A DNA stretch of 64,000 bases from Symsagittifera roscoffensis. Taxonomy: Eukaryota > Xenacoelomorpha > Acoela > Convolutidae. A program made the translations under genes and the position numbers. Each line of letters opens with the position of its first letter. The first letter of the stretch is position 1. Of the stretch, positions 23,533 to 32,371 are shown piece by piece. The notes under the pieces were generated by a model, which was not told the DNA's origin, made no database searches, and was given only the letters and a program-made list of their open reading frames with translations. The DNA is taken from assembly GCF_963678635.1 (NCBI RefSeq), contig NC_087064.1, forward strand, positions 83,197,847 to 83,261,846, read 5' to 3'.

Positions 23533-23769
23533 ATGTACGTATCTCTTGAAACGGATGTTGACTATTTCGATAATTTTAGGGATATATATTCGAATGATAA
23601 ACATTTAGTTAGAGTCGGTGCAAAAACATTCGCACAGACCGGCACTAATATAACTATCAAATTGTACAAAAAAGACGAAGAGGGAACTTTCAAGTATCGA
23701 CAAGGAATACCTTTGTCAACTGGTGAATTCGAGTCCTTGGCGGTCAATTATACAAAAATCAAAAGTTGA
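23533..23769 (+). CDS. Small PC4-like ORF in the Polinton
   Basis: 78 residues from ATG at 23533, opposite in strand to the core Polinton genes and intact. After MYVSLETDVDYFDNF come VGAKTF, ITIKLYKKDEEGTFKY, RQGIPLSTGEFESLA and a short tail. The layout of a short strand series, then Lys-Lys-Asp, then Gly-Ile-Pro-Leu-Ser followed by a short helix, recalls the PC4/p15 single-stranded-DNA-binding fold (strand, strand, GISL, helix). That is pattern recognition only. If right, it would bind single-stranded DNA during replication or transcription of the element. It lies outside the duplicated module and has no second copy. Not assigned to a named Polinton gene. Confidence 0.45.
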   Translation: MYVSLETDVDYFDNFRDIYSNDKHLVRVGAKTFAQTGTNITIKLYKKDEEGTFKYRQGIPLSTGEFESLAVNYTKIKS

Positions 23770-23914
23770 CAAAAGTAAAAAATTGCGACGTCACTGAAAA
23801 ACTTAAAAAAGGCGAAACAAAAAACCTTCATGCTCTGAAAAGAATGCGAAAGTGAAAACGATGATAACTGTCGGGTTGTGTAACATTATTAACTCGTTAT
23901 ACTAATGAAACTTC

Positions 23915-24550
23915 AACGCAATGGTTGAAGCAATGTAGAAGCAATCCCCTGATCATTTCAAACAATTCATTAAAAATTACAAATTTTTCATCCTGAATCA
24001 TGAACCTAACTTCTCAGGCTTCGCTTCAAAAGCAAATTTTGCGGTATCCTCTCATTCGAAAAAATTAGATTTTTGCAATCATTTGATTGACAACGAAAAA
24101 CATTATCATGTGCTGGTAGAATTCACAAAAGAATCTACCGATTTACTAAAAAAGATGACTTCAAAAGCATTCGTTGTCCCTTGTCTTCTCTCTACATTCA
24201 AAGATTTAATTTTGGGTTGCTCCAACTATGAATTGTCTGGCCCTCTGATGGAAATACTGAAAATAGCTGTGAACTATAACTCCATCAAAAACCTAGATGT
24301 TAGTGGTGTTCCAGTTCGCAGACGATTGCCTCAAGTTTGCTCCGGCTCGCAGACTAAATCTCTTCAAACTCAAACTGACATGACGTAACAATTGAACGCT
24401 TTACTAATATTTTGAATGGTGAATATGCTGCTGAGTTTTGTGGAATAATTGACATAATTTATGTGGGTTGGTTGTATGGAAATTGATTCAAACACTTTGT
24501 TTGTGAAACTTATCATGGAGAAGAAATTCAAGTTTTAAATATTGGTTTTC
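23915..24550 (+). pseudogene. Plus-strand Polinton ORF with possible HYH motif, unit 1
   Basis: Readable in pieces. A frame slip near 23945 joins TQWLKQC to DHFKQFIKNYKFFILNHE. Reading stays open through ASKANFAVSSHSKKLD, EKHYHVLVEF (near 24098-24127), STDLLKKM and VNYNSIKNLDV (near 24271-24303) to a stop at 24388. Homology to the second copy continues to about 24537. A His-x-His flanked by hydrophobic residues, then a Tyr-x3-Lys, is the arrangement of HUH endonucleases (Rep/parvovirus NS1 type). The match is short and could be chance. The duplication unit begins inside this gene at 24110, so unit 2 lacks the N-terminal part. It converges on the protease gene. Confidence 0.4.
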
Positions 24551-24592
24551 TTTTGCTCTATTGTATAGCAAATAAAAAATGTTACTACACAA

Positions 24593-24669
24593 GCGGGAGG
24601 CGTTCCCGATGAGCGTAGTGACGAGCAACGCCGGGTTAACTATTGCCCGCTGAACCAGATGGCCATGCC
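24593..24669 (+). repeat. GC-rich conserved motif, unit 1
   Basis: CGGGAGGCGTTCCCGATGAG...CGAGCAACGCCGGG can fold with GGCGTT pairing AACGCC. It lies between the convergent ends of the plus-strand ORF and the protease, which would suit a shared transcript end or a regulatory structure. Same motif at 28655-28731, inverted at 21129-21204. Confidence 0.7.
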
Positions 24670-24794
24670 TTAATATTTCGAAGTACTTGATATGAAATTT
24701 TTCGCGGTTCACTTAAACTTGTAGAAAAAGAAAATCTGTTATGAACTTTAAAAAAATGAGTTTATAAATTTTACAAAAACATCAATAAAAAAGT

Positions 24795-25112
24795 TTAGAA
24801 TAACATATGTTTAGCAAATCTTATCAAATCATGATCATTAAATTTGAAACGTATGGGAAATCTATTTGTAATTATAACCTGAGCAACATAAATACAATAA
24901 AGTCCGCATAACACTGAATCAGCTGATTGTATTGGTTTTTTCATCAGTAGTTGATTTCTCTCGTGAATTGTATGTCGCATATTCTTGTACACGAGTAGAT
25001 AATCATGTAAATTTTTTCCTTGAGGATCAGCAAAGAATATCTGTCCTCCAGCTTGAGCAAAAAGCAACCAGTGGGTTCCAGGTTGATCCGATGGTGACGC
25101 ATTCATAATCAT
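24795..25112 (-). CDS. Polinton cysteine protease (adenain/Ulp1-like), unit 1
   Basis: 105 residues from ATG at 25112. The catalytic set is visible: GTHWL (His, Trp), FFADPQG (Asp), then QSADSVLCGLYCIY (Gln and nucleophile Cys). This is the order of adenovirus-type maturation proteases found in Polintons, which process capsid precursors. The usual N-terminal lead is about 40 residues longer; sequence upstream of the ATG is out of frame, so the start is either internal or the gene has lost its lead. This is the only copy that keeps the Cys; unit 2 has lost it. Confidence 0.75.
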   Translation of the reverse strand: MIMNASPSDQPGTHWLLFAQAGGQIFFADPQGKNLHDYLLVYKNMRHTIHERNQLLMKKPIQSADSVLCGLYCIYVAQVIITNRFPIRFKFNDHDLIRFAKHMLF

Positions 25113-25212
25113 GAACTTATTATTGTTTTTCAGTACTGAAAAATACCTCTAAAGCAATAATTCAAATGTTTACAATGGTTAACAAGTTTCATTACTTGAA
25201 AACAATTCATGT

Positions 25213-26204
25213 CTAGCTTAGGCCGTTTCTGTACACAATGATCTCAGTCAACCCAAACTTCTGGTAATGAAAAGGGTTTGTCCTTTTAGTACCCAAATAT
25301 GCTTCGTTTATGCTCATTGCTACTATCATTCTTCGAACAAGTTCTGTTGCGAAAACGTCCTCTTGTCGCCAGCTTTGTACTCCTGCAGTTGCGAGAAAAG
25401 TTTTTGGTACTACTTCGATGTAGTTGTAATTTGCCGGGTTCTTCAACAAAGTTTTTTCTATTGGTGAGAGAACATACTTAGTCACAGTCATCTTTCTGAC
25501 ATAGAGATTAGCTTTGATTCTTTAAACCTTGTAGTGTTTAGCTGCTTCTTCAGATATGACAACAAAATCATTAGGAGAACGTCTAAGAGACACTCTAATT
25601 GTAACACCGCTAAGTAGGTGCTTGTCACACGATAAGAAGTCGCAAGCAATTTTACCAAATAGCTTCAGCTCGCTCGAGGCCGCAATAGACCTTTACGCTC
25701 CGTAACATCCTCAGCTCCCCTTCCATTACCGTCAAAAGCTGATGGGTTTTCTTCATAACAATAACCTTGACAAGCCTACCTTGTTTTCTTAGCATCATTA
25801 CCGTATGAAAACTCGGTCTCAATAAAGCTTTTATGGGCAAAATTAGCGTTGGTAGTTGATATTTTCTCACCATTCAACGACAGTGTACACTCAGAAAAAA
25901 ATGAAGATACATGATTGTTAACAAAATACGGCGTATCTCTGTTTGACGCCTCTGTAGCATGTGTTCGAAGCACGGTTCTATTGTTTCGAATAATTCATGC
26001 AACTATTTCCAAACGAGTACGTTGAAGATCGATGAAATTGTTTCTGTCGCCGAGTACTTCAAACACGAGCATAGGACCATCAGGAGAGTAAGAAGGTCCA
26101 ACTTTTTGGGTGAATGCGTTTTCAAAAGTGACAAGTAAAGGCGGTTTTTCAAATAAGTCCAGCGAGCTGTGAGTTGCTTCACTCGGGATTAAATTAGAAA
26201 TCAT
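25213..26204 (-). pseudogene. Polinton major capsid protein (hexon-like), unit 1, truncated
   Basis: Minus-strand pieces 26204-25995, 25973-25776, 25650-25520 and 25491-25213. Shared features of the Polinton double-jelly-roll capsid family are an N-terminal SLDLFEKPP, NFIDLQRTRLE, TLSLNGEKI and SFIETEFSYG, then LLKNPANYNYIEVVPK and QKFGLTEIIVYRNG. The last 100 or so residues are missing: 329 bp present in unit 2 (29141-29469) are deleted between TAGG microhomologies. There are several frame breaks besides. It would have formed the icosahedral shell. Confidence 0.8.
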
Positions 26205-26234
26205 TTTTTAACCCTTGTAAAGAAATCGGAGCGA

Positions 26235-26614
26235 CTTCTCTTCTGTGCAGTTTGTTTTCTGGGAATAACGCGTCTTGTTTTTCGTTTCACCACCGTTGTT
26301 CTTTTTTTGGATGAATTTTTCGAGATCTAGTTCCTCCTCCTACTTGCTTTTTGATGGTTTTTCTGACCGTGCTTTTGAGTGCCTGCTTAGGGTTTTTCTT
26401 TTGTTGCAACTTCTATCAGTTCTGGAGCTGCCTGAAGAAGTAGTTCTTTTCCGATCTTTTTTGCTGCTGGTATCACAAACTTTCGAGCCAATGGAAGTGC
26501 CACTCTGCCTACTCCCAAGGCTAATGCACCGAAGCCACTGCCTCGTTGTCTAGTATGACCCGAGAAATAAGGTAGGTTTGCTTGGTTGTGGTAATATGAA
26601 TCCATAATAATCAA
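26235..26614 (-). pseudogene. Polinton pVI-like membrane/internal capsid protein, unit 1
   Basis: Starts MDSYYHNQANLPYFSGHTRQ near 26600, with a Gly-rich stretch GSGFGALALGVGRVALPLA, an amphipathic AAKKIGKELLLQAAPELIEV and a basic tail with TRSRK. This layout matches the adenovirus pVI-like protein of Polintons. The frame is lost near 26390; unit 2 shows the tail as a separate frame. Confidence 0.65.
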
Positions 26615-26739
26615 TTGCTAAACTTTTGAAATTTCAAAGTCAGAACAACTTTTCCCCCCTCCATGGAAAAGGGATAAGTCCTCCAGTTTCTGTGCGCAAG
26701 TTCACAGAAATTTTAGAAGTTTTTTTGACCAAAAGTTTT

Positions 26740-27362
26740 TTAAAAATCCAAATTACTAAACACTTTACGATGATTCGGTTCAATTGTACATGCGTAACCG
26801 TTTTTCACTCGACGATTTGTATCAATGACTCGTAAAAGGGGTGCTTTTGTGTCTCCTACTATTTGATAATGAATTATGTCCAGGTATATAAATATAAGCT
26901 GAGTACCAGCACATGCATCAACGGGATAGTCAGCAATAATATCTTGGTTAGTGAATGAGCTTTGTTTCGAGCTTCCTTGTTTGTAACCTATATGAAAAAC
27001 AGTTCCATCTCTGACGCCTTTGAATCCAAGTAGACTAAGAATTTGGGTGCTTAAAAAATTATACCTTCCCAATAATGCCGCCATAATGAAATATTTTTCG
27101 TTATTGGATCTTTTACGTAATCCAATTTCTCTAATTCTGTCTTTCGACGAATCTCATCCAGTATTTGTTCAATGCTCGTATACTCTCCTTTTGTTAGTTT
27201 CGCTGTTTCTCCAAGGTAAAGCCTGGAGATCTTGTCTTTCTCAAATTTTATGCTTGCTATAACCCGATCTTCTTTGTAGTACACAATGTTGTTGTCAGTT
27301 ACGTTGGTTATCTGAGTGGGGAAGGTAATTTCTGTAACTGCTACTCGCCATTCACCTTGCAA
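26740..27362 (-). pseudogene. Polinton penton-like minor capsid protein, unit 1
   Basis: 27362-27051 begins MQGEWRVAVTEITFPTQI, the usual start of the single-jelly-roll Polinton penton. Reading then passes by a frameshift near 27080 to 27084-26740 with STQILSLLGFKG, YPVDACAGTQLIFIYLDIIHYQIVGD and APLLRVID. It would occupy capsid vertices. The same frameshift is in unit 2, so it is older than the duplication. Confidence 0.75.
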
Positions 27363-27551
27363 ATTTTTTTCTTAACTCAGGAGATTTTAAAAATTGGCCA
27401 GAGTGTTATCTTTAAAAAAGTTCCTTGATGCAGATGAAACTAGGGTAATTGTGAAGGAAGGGGGAACGTTATGGGTGAAAAGGCTGGAAGTGCCCCCAGT
27501 CATGATTGTTTACGATTTCTCCTTCTCCAGAACGCGAATTAGTTCAGACTC

Positions 27552-27878
27552 TTAAAATTTTCCCTCAATTGGTTCTCTGTTAGAATCAATCAAATTGTAT
27601 ATTGGGGGATTTCGTGTTGAAATGTCAAAAACGTCAAACACTTCATCGGAGAACGATTGTTTGTAACCTTTGCGAAAAAGTATGTCTACTTTGGCGAGTC
27701 CAACATAATCACCAACATAAAGCTTTGGACGTCGAACTAATTTCAATGACTGTTCTGCTCTTAATGAAATCAGGCGAGGAACATTTTTTTCAGTTACTTT
27801 ATTTGGTGCAAGATTTGTGACACGATTTGTTCTCGAATTAAAAGCATTGACAAAATTTTGCATTGAGTACGTTTCCAT
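27552..27878 (-). pseudogene. Polinton integrase C-terminal fragment, unit 1
   Basis: 108 residues with TEKNVPRLISLRAEQSLKLV, YVGDYVGLAK, FRKGYKQSFSDEVFDVFDI and REPIEGKF, the SH3/chromo-like C-terminus of RVE-type Polinton integrases. After GKF there is a TAA followed in frame by ESELIRVLEKEK, so the stop truncates the normal end. The catalytic core (DDE) is not present nearby. Confidence 0.75.
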
Positions 27879-27879
27879 T

Positions 27880-28161
27880 GACTACTTTGAGCAAAGATTC
27901 ACAAATCAGTGTTATGATCTCGTGATTTGAAGTTTTTCTGATTAATCTTCTTAGTTGGTCAGGTGTCAGTTGTACCATATGCTGCAGAACAGATACGTTT
28001 TTCTGTTTTACTTGTGATTGGAGTAGTTTCTGCTTTAGATAAGGGTAAAAAAACTGTTGACCCAGGCCGTGTGATATTTGAACAACATCTCAAACAATCT
28101 GGTCCAAGTCGATTTGAAGATCTCAAAAAGAGTCTCGGGTTCCTAATTCATAACAGCTTCT
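27880..28161 (-). pseudogene. Small Polinton ORF (QLTPDQLRRLIRK type) and ATPase tail, unit 1
   Basis: On the minus strand an ATPase tail remnant is followed by a small ORF containing HMVQLTPDQLRRLIRKTSN, ITLICESLLKVVNGN. A short conserved protein of this kind, with a helix-rich pattern, is often seen in Polintons next to the integrase tail. It overlaps the beginning of the integrase fragment in another frame. Function unknown. Confidence 0.5.
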
Positions 28162-28162
28162 G

Positions 28163-28600
28163 GTGCTGGTCGAATTCACAAAAGAGTCTACAGATTTACT
28201 AAAAAAGATGACTTCAAAAGCCTTCGTTGTCCCTTGTCTTCTCTCTACAGTCAAATATTTAATTTTGGGTTGCTCCAACTATGAATTGTCTGGCCCTCTG
28301 AAGGAAAAACTGAAAATAGCTGTGAATTATAACTCCATCAACAACATAGATGTTAGTGGTGTTCCATTTCGCAGACGATTGCCTCAAGTTTGCTTCGGCT
28401 CGTAGACTAAATCTCTTCAAACTCAAACTGACATGATTACTAACGTAACAACTGAACGCTTTACTAATATTTTGAATGGTGAAAACGCTGCTGAGTTTTC
28501 TGGAATAATTGACATAATTTTATGTGGGTATGGTTGTATGGAAATTGATTCAAACACTTTGTTTGTGAAATTTATCATGGAGAAGAAATTCAAGTTTTAA
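28163..28600 (+). pseudogene. Plus-strand Polinton ORF, unit 2, N-terminally truncated
   Basis: Homologous to 24110-24550. It lacks everything before the duplication start, including HYH. Its later Tyr-x3-Lys reads YNSIN, so the Lys is lost. A stop falls at 28403-28405. Beyond it the frame with TTERFTNILNGENAAEFSGI and CMEIDSNTLFVKFIMEKK stays open better than in unit 1, showing the ancestral gene extended further. Confidence 0.5.
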
Positions 28601-28654
28601 ATATTGGTTTTCTTTTGCTCTATTGTATAGCAAATAAAAAATGTTACTACACAA

Positions 28655-28731
28655 GTGGGAGGCGTTCCCGATGAGCGTAGTGACGAGCAACGCCGGGTTA
28701 ACTATTGCCCGCTGAACCAAATGGCCATGCC
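28655..28731 (+). repeat. GC-rich conserved motif, unit 2
   Basis: Nearly identical to 24593-24669 (GCGGG to GTGGG at the start and one other change). Carried by the tandem duplication. Confidence 0.75.
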
Positions 28732-28879
28732 TTAATATTTCGAAGTACTTGATATGAAATTTTTCGCGGTTCACTTAAACTTGTAGAAAAAGAAAATCTG
28801 TTTTTGATAGGAATGAATTTTAAAAAAAATGAGTTTATAAATTTTACAAAAACATCAATAAAATAGTTTAGAATAACAT

Positions 28880-29040
28880 ATGTTTAGCAAATTTTATCCA
28901 TATAACCATATAAAGGAGATACCATAAAATTTTTTCCTAGAGGATTAGCAAAGAATATCTGTCCTCCAGCTTGAGCAAAAAGCAACCGGTGGGTTCCAGG
29001 TTGATCCGATGGTGACGCATTCATAATCATGATCGTATTA
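28880..29040 (-). pseudogene. Polinton protease remnant, unit 2
   Basis: Only the middle of the gene remains. The catalytic GTHW reads GTHR, the DPQG reads NPLG, and the segment with the Gln and Cys motif is deleted. Non-functional. Confidence 0.75.
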
Positions 29041-29165
29041 TTGTTTTTCAGTACTGAAAAATACCTCTAAAGCGATACTTCAAATGTTTACAACGGTTAA
29101 CAAGTTCCTCTATTTGAAGAATATTCATGTCTAGCTTAGGTCATAAGAGTGTTTTTGGTAATTTT

Positions 29166-30431
29166 TCAATCTGAACGCACAAAAACTGTTGATGCACGCT
29201 TTCCCATAAATAATAACTTGACGTTATTAGCGAGACCTGCGCCAAGTTTGACTTCGACCGGAATAGTGCAATTGGTCAATTCAGGATGAATGAAATCGTG
29301 TGACGCCTCCTGAGTAGACGTGAGATCAAAAGCCATAATATAATGATTATCATAATTAGCGAGACTGATTCCATGACTAGTGTTCAAAACAAAATCAAGA
29401 GCCTCAAGCGTATTGTAATAAATTCTTTTATTGTCTGATGTTGAGATGGGAGTTCCGGCAATGGGTAGGCCGTTTCTGTACACAATGATCTCAGTCAACC
29501 CAAACTTCTGGTAATGAAAATGTTTTGTCCTTTTAGTACCCAAATATGCTTCGTTTATGCTCATTGCTACTATCATTCTTCGAACAGGTTCTATTGCGAA
29601 AACGTCCTCTTGTCGCCAGCTTTGTACTCCTGCAGTTGCGAGAAAATTTTTTGGTACTACTTCGATGTAATTGTAATTTGACGGTTTCTTCAACAAAGTT
29701 TTTTCCTTTATTGAGGGAACATAGTCAGTCACAGTCATCTTTCTGAAAGAGATATTAGCTTCGATTATTTGAACATTTTAGTGTTTAGCTGCTTCTTCAG
29801 ATATGACAACAAAATCTTTAGGAGAACGTCTAAGAGACAATCTGATTGTCACACCGTTAAGTAGGTGCTTGTCACACGATAAGAAGTCGCAAGCAATTTT
29901 ACCAAATATCTTCAGCTCGTTCGAGGCCGCAAAAGACCTTTACGCTCCGTAACATCCACAGCTCTCCTTCCATTACCGTCAATAGCTGTTATTTTCTTCT
30001 TCATAACAATAACCTTAACAAGCCAACCATGTTTTCTTAGCATCATTACCGTATGAAAACTCGGTCTGAATAAAGCTTTTATGGGCAAAATTAGCGTTGC
30101 TAGTTGATATTTTCTCACCCTTCAACGACAGTGCACGCTCAGAAAAAAATGAAGATAAAGGATTGTTAACAAAATACAGCGTATCTCTGTTTGCCGCCTC
30201 TGTAGCATGTGTTCGAAGCACAGTTCTATTGTTTCGAATAACTCGTGCAACTCTTTCCAAACGAGTACTTTGAAGATCGATGAAATTGTTTCTGTTGCCG
30301 AGTACTTCAAACTCGAGCATAGGACCATCAGGAGAGTAGGAAAGTCCAATTTTTTTGGGTGAATTTGTTTTCAAAAGTGACAAGTAAAGGCGGTTTTTCA
30401 AATAAGTCCAGCGAGCTGTGAGTTGCTTCAC
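29166..30431 (-). pseudogene. Polinton major capsid protein (hexon-like), unit 2
   Basis: Minus-strand pieces 30431-30015 and 29738-29166, with the stretch between (30000-29760) also readable as FLSCDKHLL and SPKDFVVISEEAAKHY. The C-terminal 190 codons are open and contain YNYIEVVPKNFLAT, QKFGLTEIIVYRNGL, LNTSHGISLANYDNHYIMAF, DLTSTQEASHDFIHPEL and LLFMGKRASTVFV. This is the more complete of the two copies, but frame breaks near 30010 and 29900 remain. Confidence 0.82.
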
Positions 30432-30455
30432 TGGGGATTAAATTAGAAATCATTT

Positions 30456-30852
30456 TTAACCCTTGTAAAGAAATCGGAGCGACTTCTCTCCTGTGCAGTT
30501 CGTTTTCTGGGAATGATGCGTCTTGTTTTTCGTTTCACCACCGTTGTTCTTTTTTGGATGACTTTTTTGAGATCTAGTTCCTCCTCCTACTTGCTTTTTG
30601 ATGGTTTTTCTGACCATGCTTTTGAGGGCTTTTTCTTTTTGTTGCAACTTCTATCAGTTCTGGAGCTGCCTGAAGAAGTAGTTCTTTTCCGATCTTTTTT
30701 GCTGCTGGTATCACAAATTTTTGAGCCAATGGAAGTGCCACTCTTCCTACTCCCAAGGCTAATGCACCGAAGCCACTGCCTCGTTGTCTATAATGACCCG
30801 AGAAATAAGGTAGGTTTGCTTGGTTGTGGTAATATGAATCCATATTAATCAA
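30456..30852 (-). pseudogene. Polinton pVI-like protein, unit 2
   Basis: 30852-30574 has MDSYYHNQANLPYFSGHYRQ, GSGFGALALGVGRVALPLA and AAKKIGKELLLQAAPEL. The basic C-terminal part with MVRKTIKKQVGGGTRSQK continues in another frame to 30456. One frameshift separates them. Confidence 0.68.
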
Positions 30853-30999
30853 TTGCTAAACTTTTGAAATTTCAAAGTCAGAACAACTTTTCCCCCCTCC
30901 AGCAAAAGGGATAAGTCCTCCAGTTTCTGTGCTCAAGTTCACAGAAATTTTAGAAGTATTGTTGACCAAAAGTTTTTTAAAATCCAAAATACTAAACAC

Positions 31000-31598
31000 T
31001 TAACGATGAATCGGTTCAATTGTACATGTGTAACCGTTTTTCACTCGACGATTTGTATCAATGACTCGTAAAAGGGGTGCTTTTGTGTCTCCTACTATTT
31101 GATAATGAATTATGTCCAGGTATATAAATATAAGCTGAGTACCAGCACATGCATCAACGGGATAGTCAGCAATAATACCTTGGTTAGTGAATGAGCTTTG
31201 TTTCGAGCTTCCTTGTTTGTAACCTATATGAAAAACAGTTCCATCTCTGACGCCTTTGAATCCAAGTAGACTAAGAATTTGGGTGCTTAAAAAATTATAC
31301 CTTCCCAATAATGCCGCCATAATGAAAGATTTTTCGTTATTGGATCTTTTACGTAATCCAATTTCTCTAATTCTGTCTTTCGACGAATCTCATCCAGTAT
31401 TTGTTCAATGCTCGTATACTCTCCTTTTGTTAGTTTCGCTGTTTCTCCAAGGTAAAGCCTGGAGATCTTGTCTTTCTCAAATTTTATGCTTGCTATAACC
31501 CGATCTTCTTTGTAGTACACAATGTTGTTGTCAGTTACGTTGTTTATCTGAGTGGGGAAGGTAATTTCTGTAACTGCTACTCGCCATTCACCTTGCAA
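31000..31598 (-). pseudogene. Polinton penton-like minor capsid protein, unit 2
   Basis: Same two-frame structure as unit 1: 31598-31287 then 31320-31000, with the shared frameshift near 31316. Sequence is very close to unit 1 (for example TNQGI against TNQDI). Confidence 0.75.
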
Positions 31599-31787
31599 AT
31601 TTTTTTCTTAACTCAGGAGATTTTTAAAATTGGCCAGAGTGTTATCTTTAAAAACGTTCCTTGATGCAGATGAAACTAGGGTAATTGTGAAGGAAGGGGG
31701 AACGTTATGGGTGAAAAAGCTGGAAGTGCCTCCAGTCATGATTGTTTACGATTTCTCCTTCTCCAGAACGCGAATTAGTTCAGACTC

Positions 31788-32114
31788 TTAAAATTTTCCC
31801 TCAATTGGTTCTCTGTTAGAATCAATCAAATTGTATATTGGGGGATTTCGTGTTGAAATGTCAAAAACGTCAAACACTTCATCGGTGAACGATTGTTTGT
31901 AACCTTTGCGAAAAGGTATGTTTACTTTGGCGAGTCCAACATAATCACCAACATAAAGCTCTGGACGTCGAACTAATTTCAATGACTGTTCTGCTCTTAA
32001 TGAAATCAGGCGAGGAACATTTTTTTCAGTTACTTTATTTGGTGCAAGATTTGTGACACGATTTGTTCTCGAATTAAATGCATTGACAAAATCTTGCATT
32101 GGGTACGTTTCCAT
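31788..32114 (-). pseudogene. Polinton integrase C-terminal fragment, unit 2
   Basis: As in unit 1, with FTDEVFDVFDI and the same TAA after GKF followed in frame by ESELIRVLEKEK. The shared stop shows the integrase was already truncated before the module duplicated. Confidence 0.75.
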
Positions 32115-32330
32115 TGACTACTTTGAGCAAAGATTCACAAATCAGTGTTATGATCTCGCGATTTGAAGTTTTTCTGATTAATCGTCTTAGTTGGTCAGGT
32201 GTCAGTTGTACCATATGCTGCAGAATAGATACGTTTTTCTGTTTTATTTGTGATTGGAGTAGTTTCTGCTTTAGATAAGGGTAAATAAAAAACTGTTGAC
32301 CCAGGCCGTGTGATATTTGAACAATATCTC
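32110..32330 (-). pseudogene. Small Polinton ORF (QLTPDQLRRLIRK type), unit 2
   Basis: Minus-strand reading with QQFFIYPYLKQKLLQSQIKQ, VSILQHMVQLTPDQLRRLIR and ICESLLKVVNGN, open from about 32310 into the integrase overlap. Slightly better preserved than unit 1. Conserved helix-rich Polinton protein of unknown role. Confidence 0.5.
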
Positions 32331-32371
32331 AAACAATCTGATGTACGGGGGTCCAAGTTGATTAGAAGATG

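Larger units (their letters stand above)
24110..28162 (-). repeat. Polinton capsid module, tandem unit 1 (4053 bp)
   Basis: Directly repeated as 28163-32410. It runs from inside the plus-strand ORF (GTGCTGGT) to inside the ATPase tail (AACAGCTTCT). Relative to unit 2 it lacks 329 bp of the major capsid gene, between TAGG repeats, but keeps the protease. Confidence 0.92.

Noticed and set aside
24488-24712. 74-codon minus frames near 24488 and 28550
   Set aside because: They cross the GC-rich motif and the tail of the plus-strand ORF; they persist in both units only because the DNA was duplicated.
26275-26553. Plus-strand Phe/Leu/Ser-rich frames opposite the pVI-like genes (also 30513-30848)
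   Set aside because: Antisense shadows of a basic, Ala/Lys-rich minus-strand gene; no independent support.
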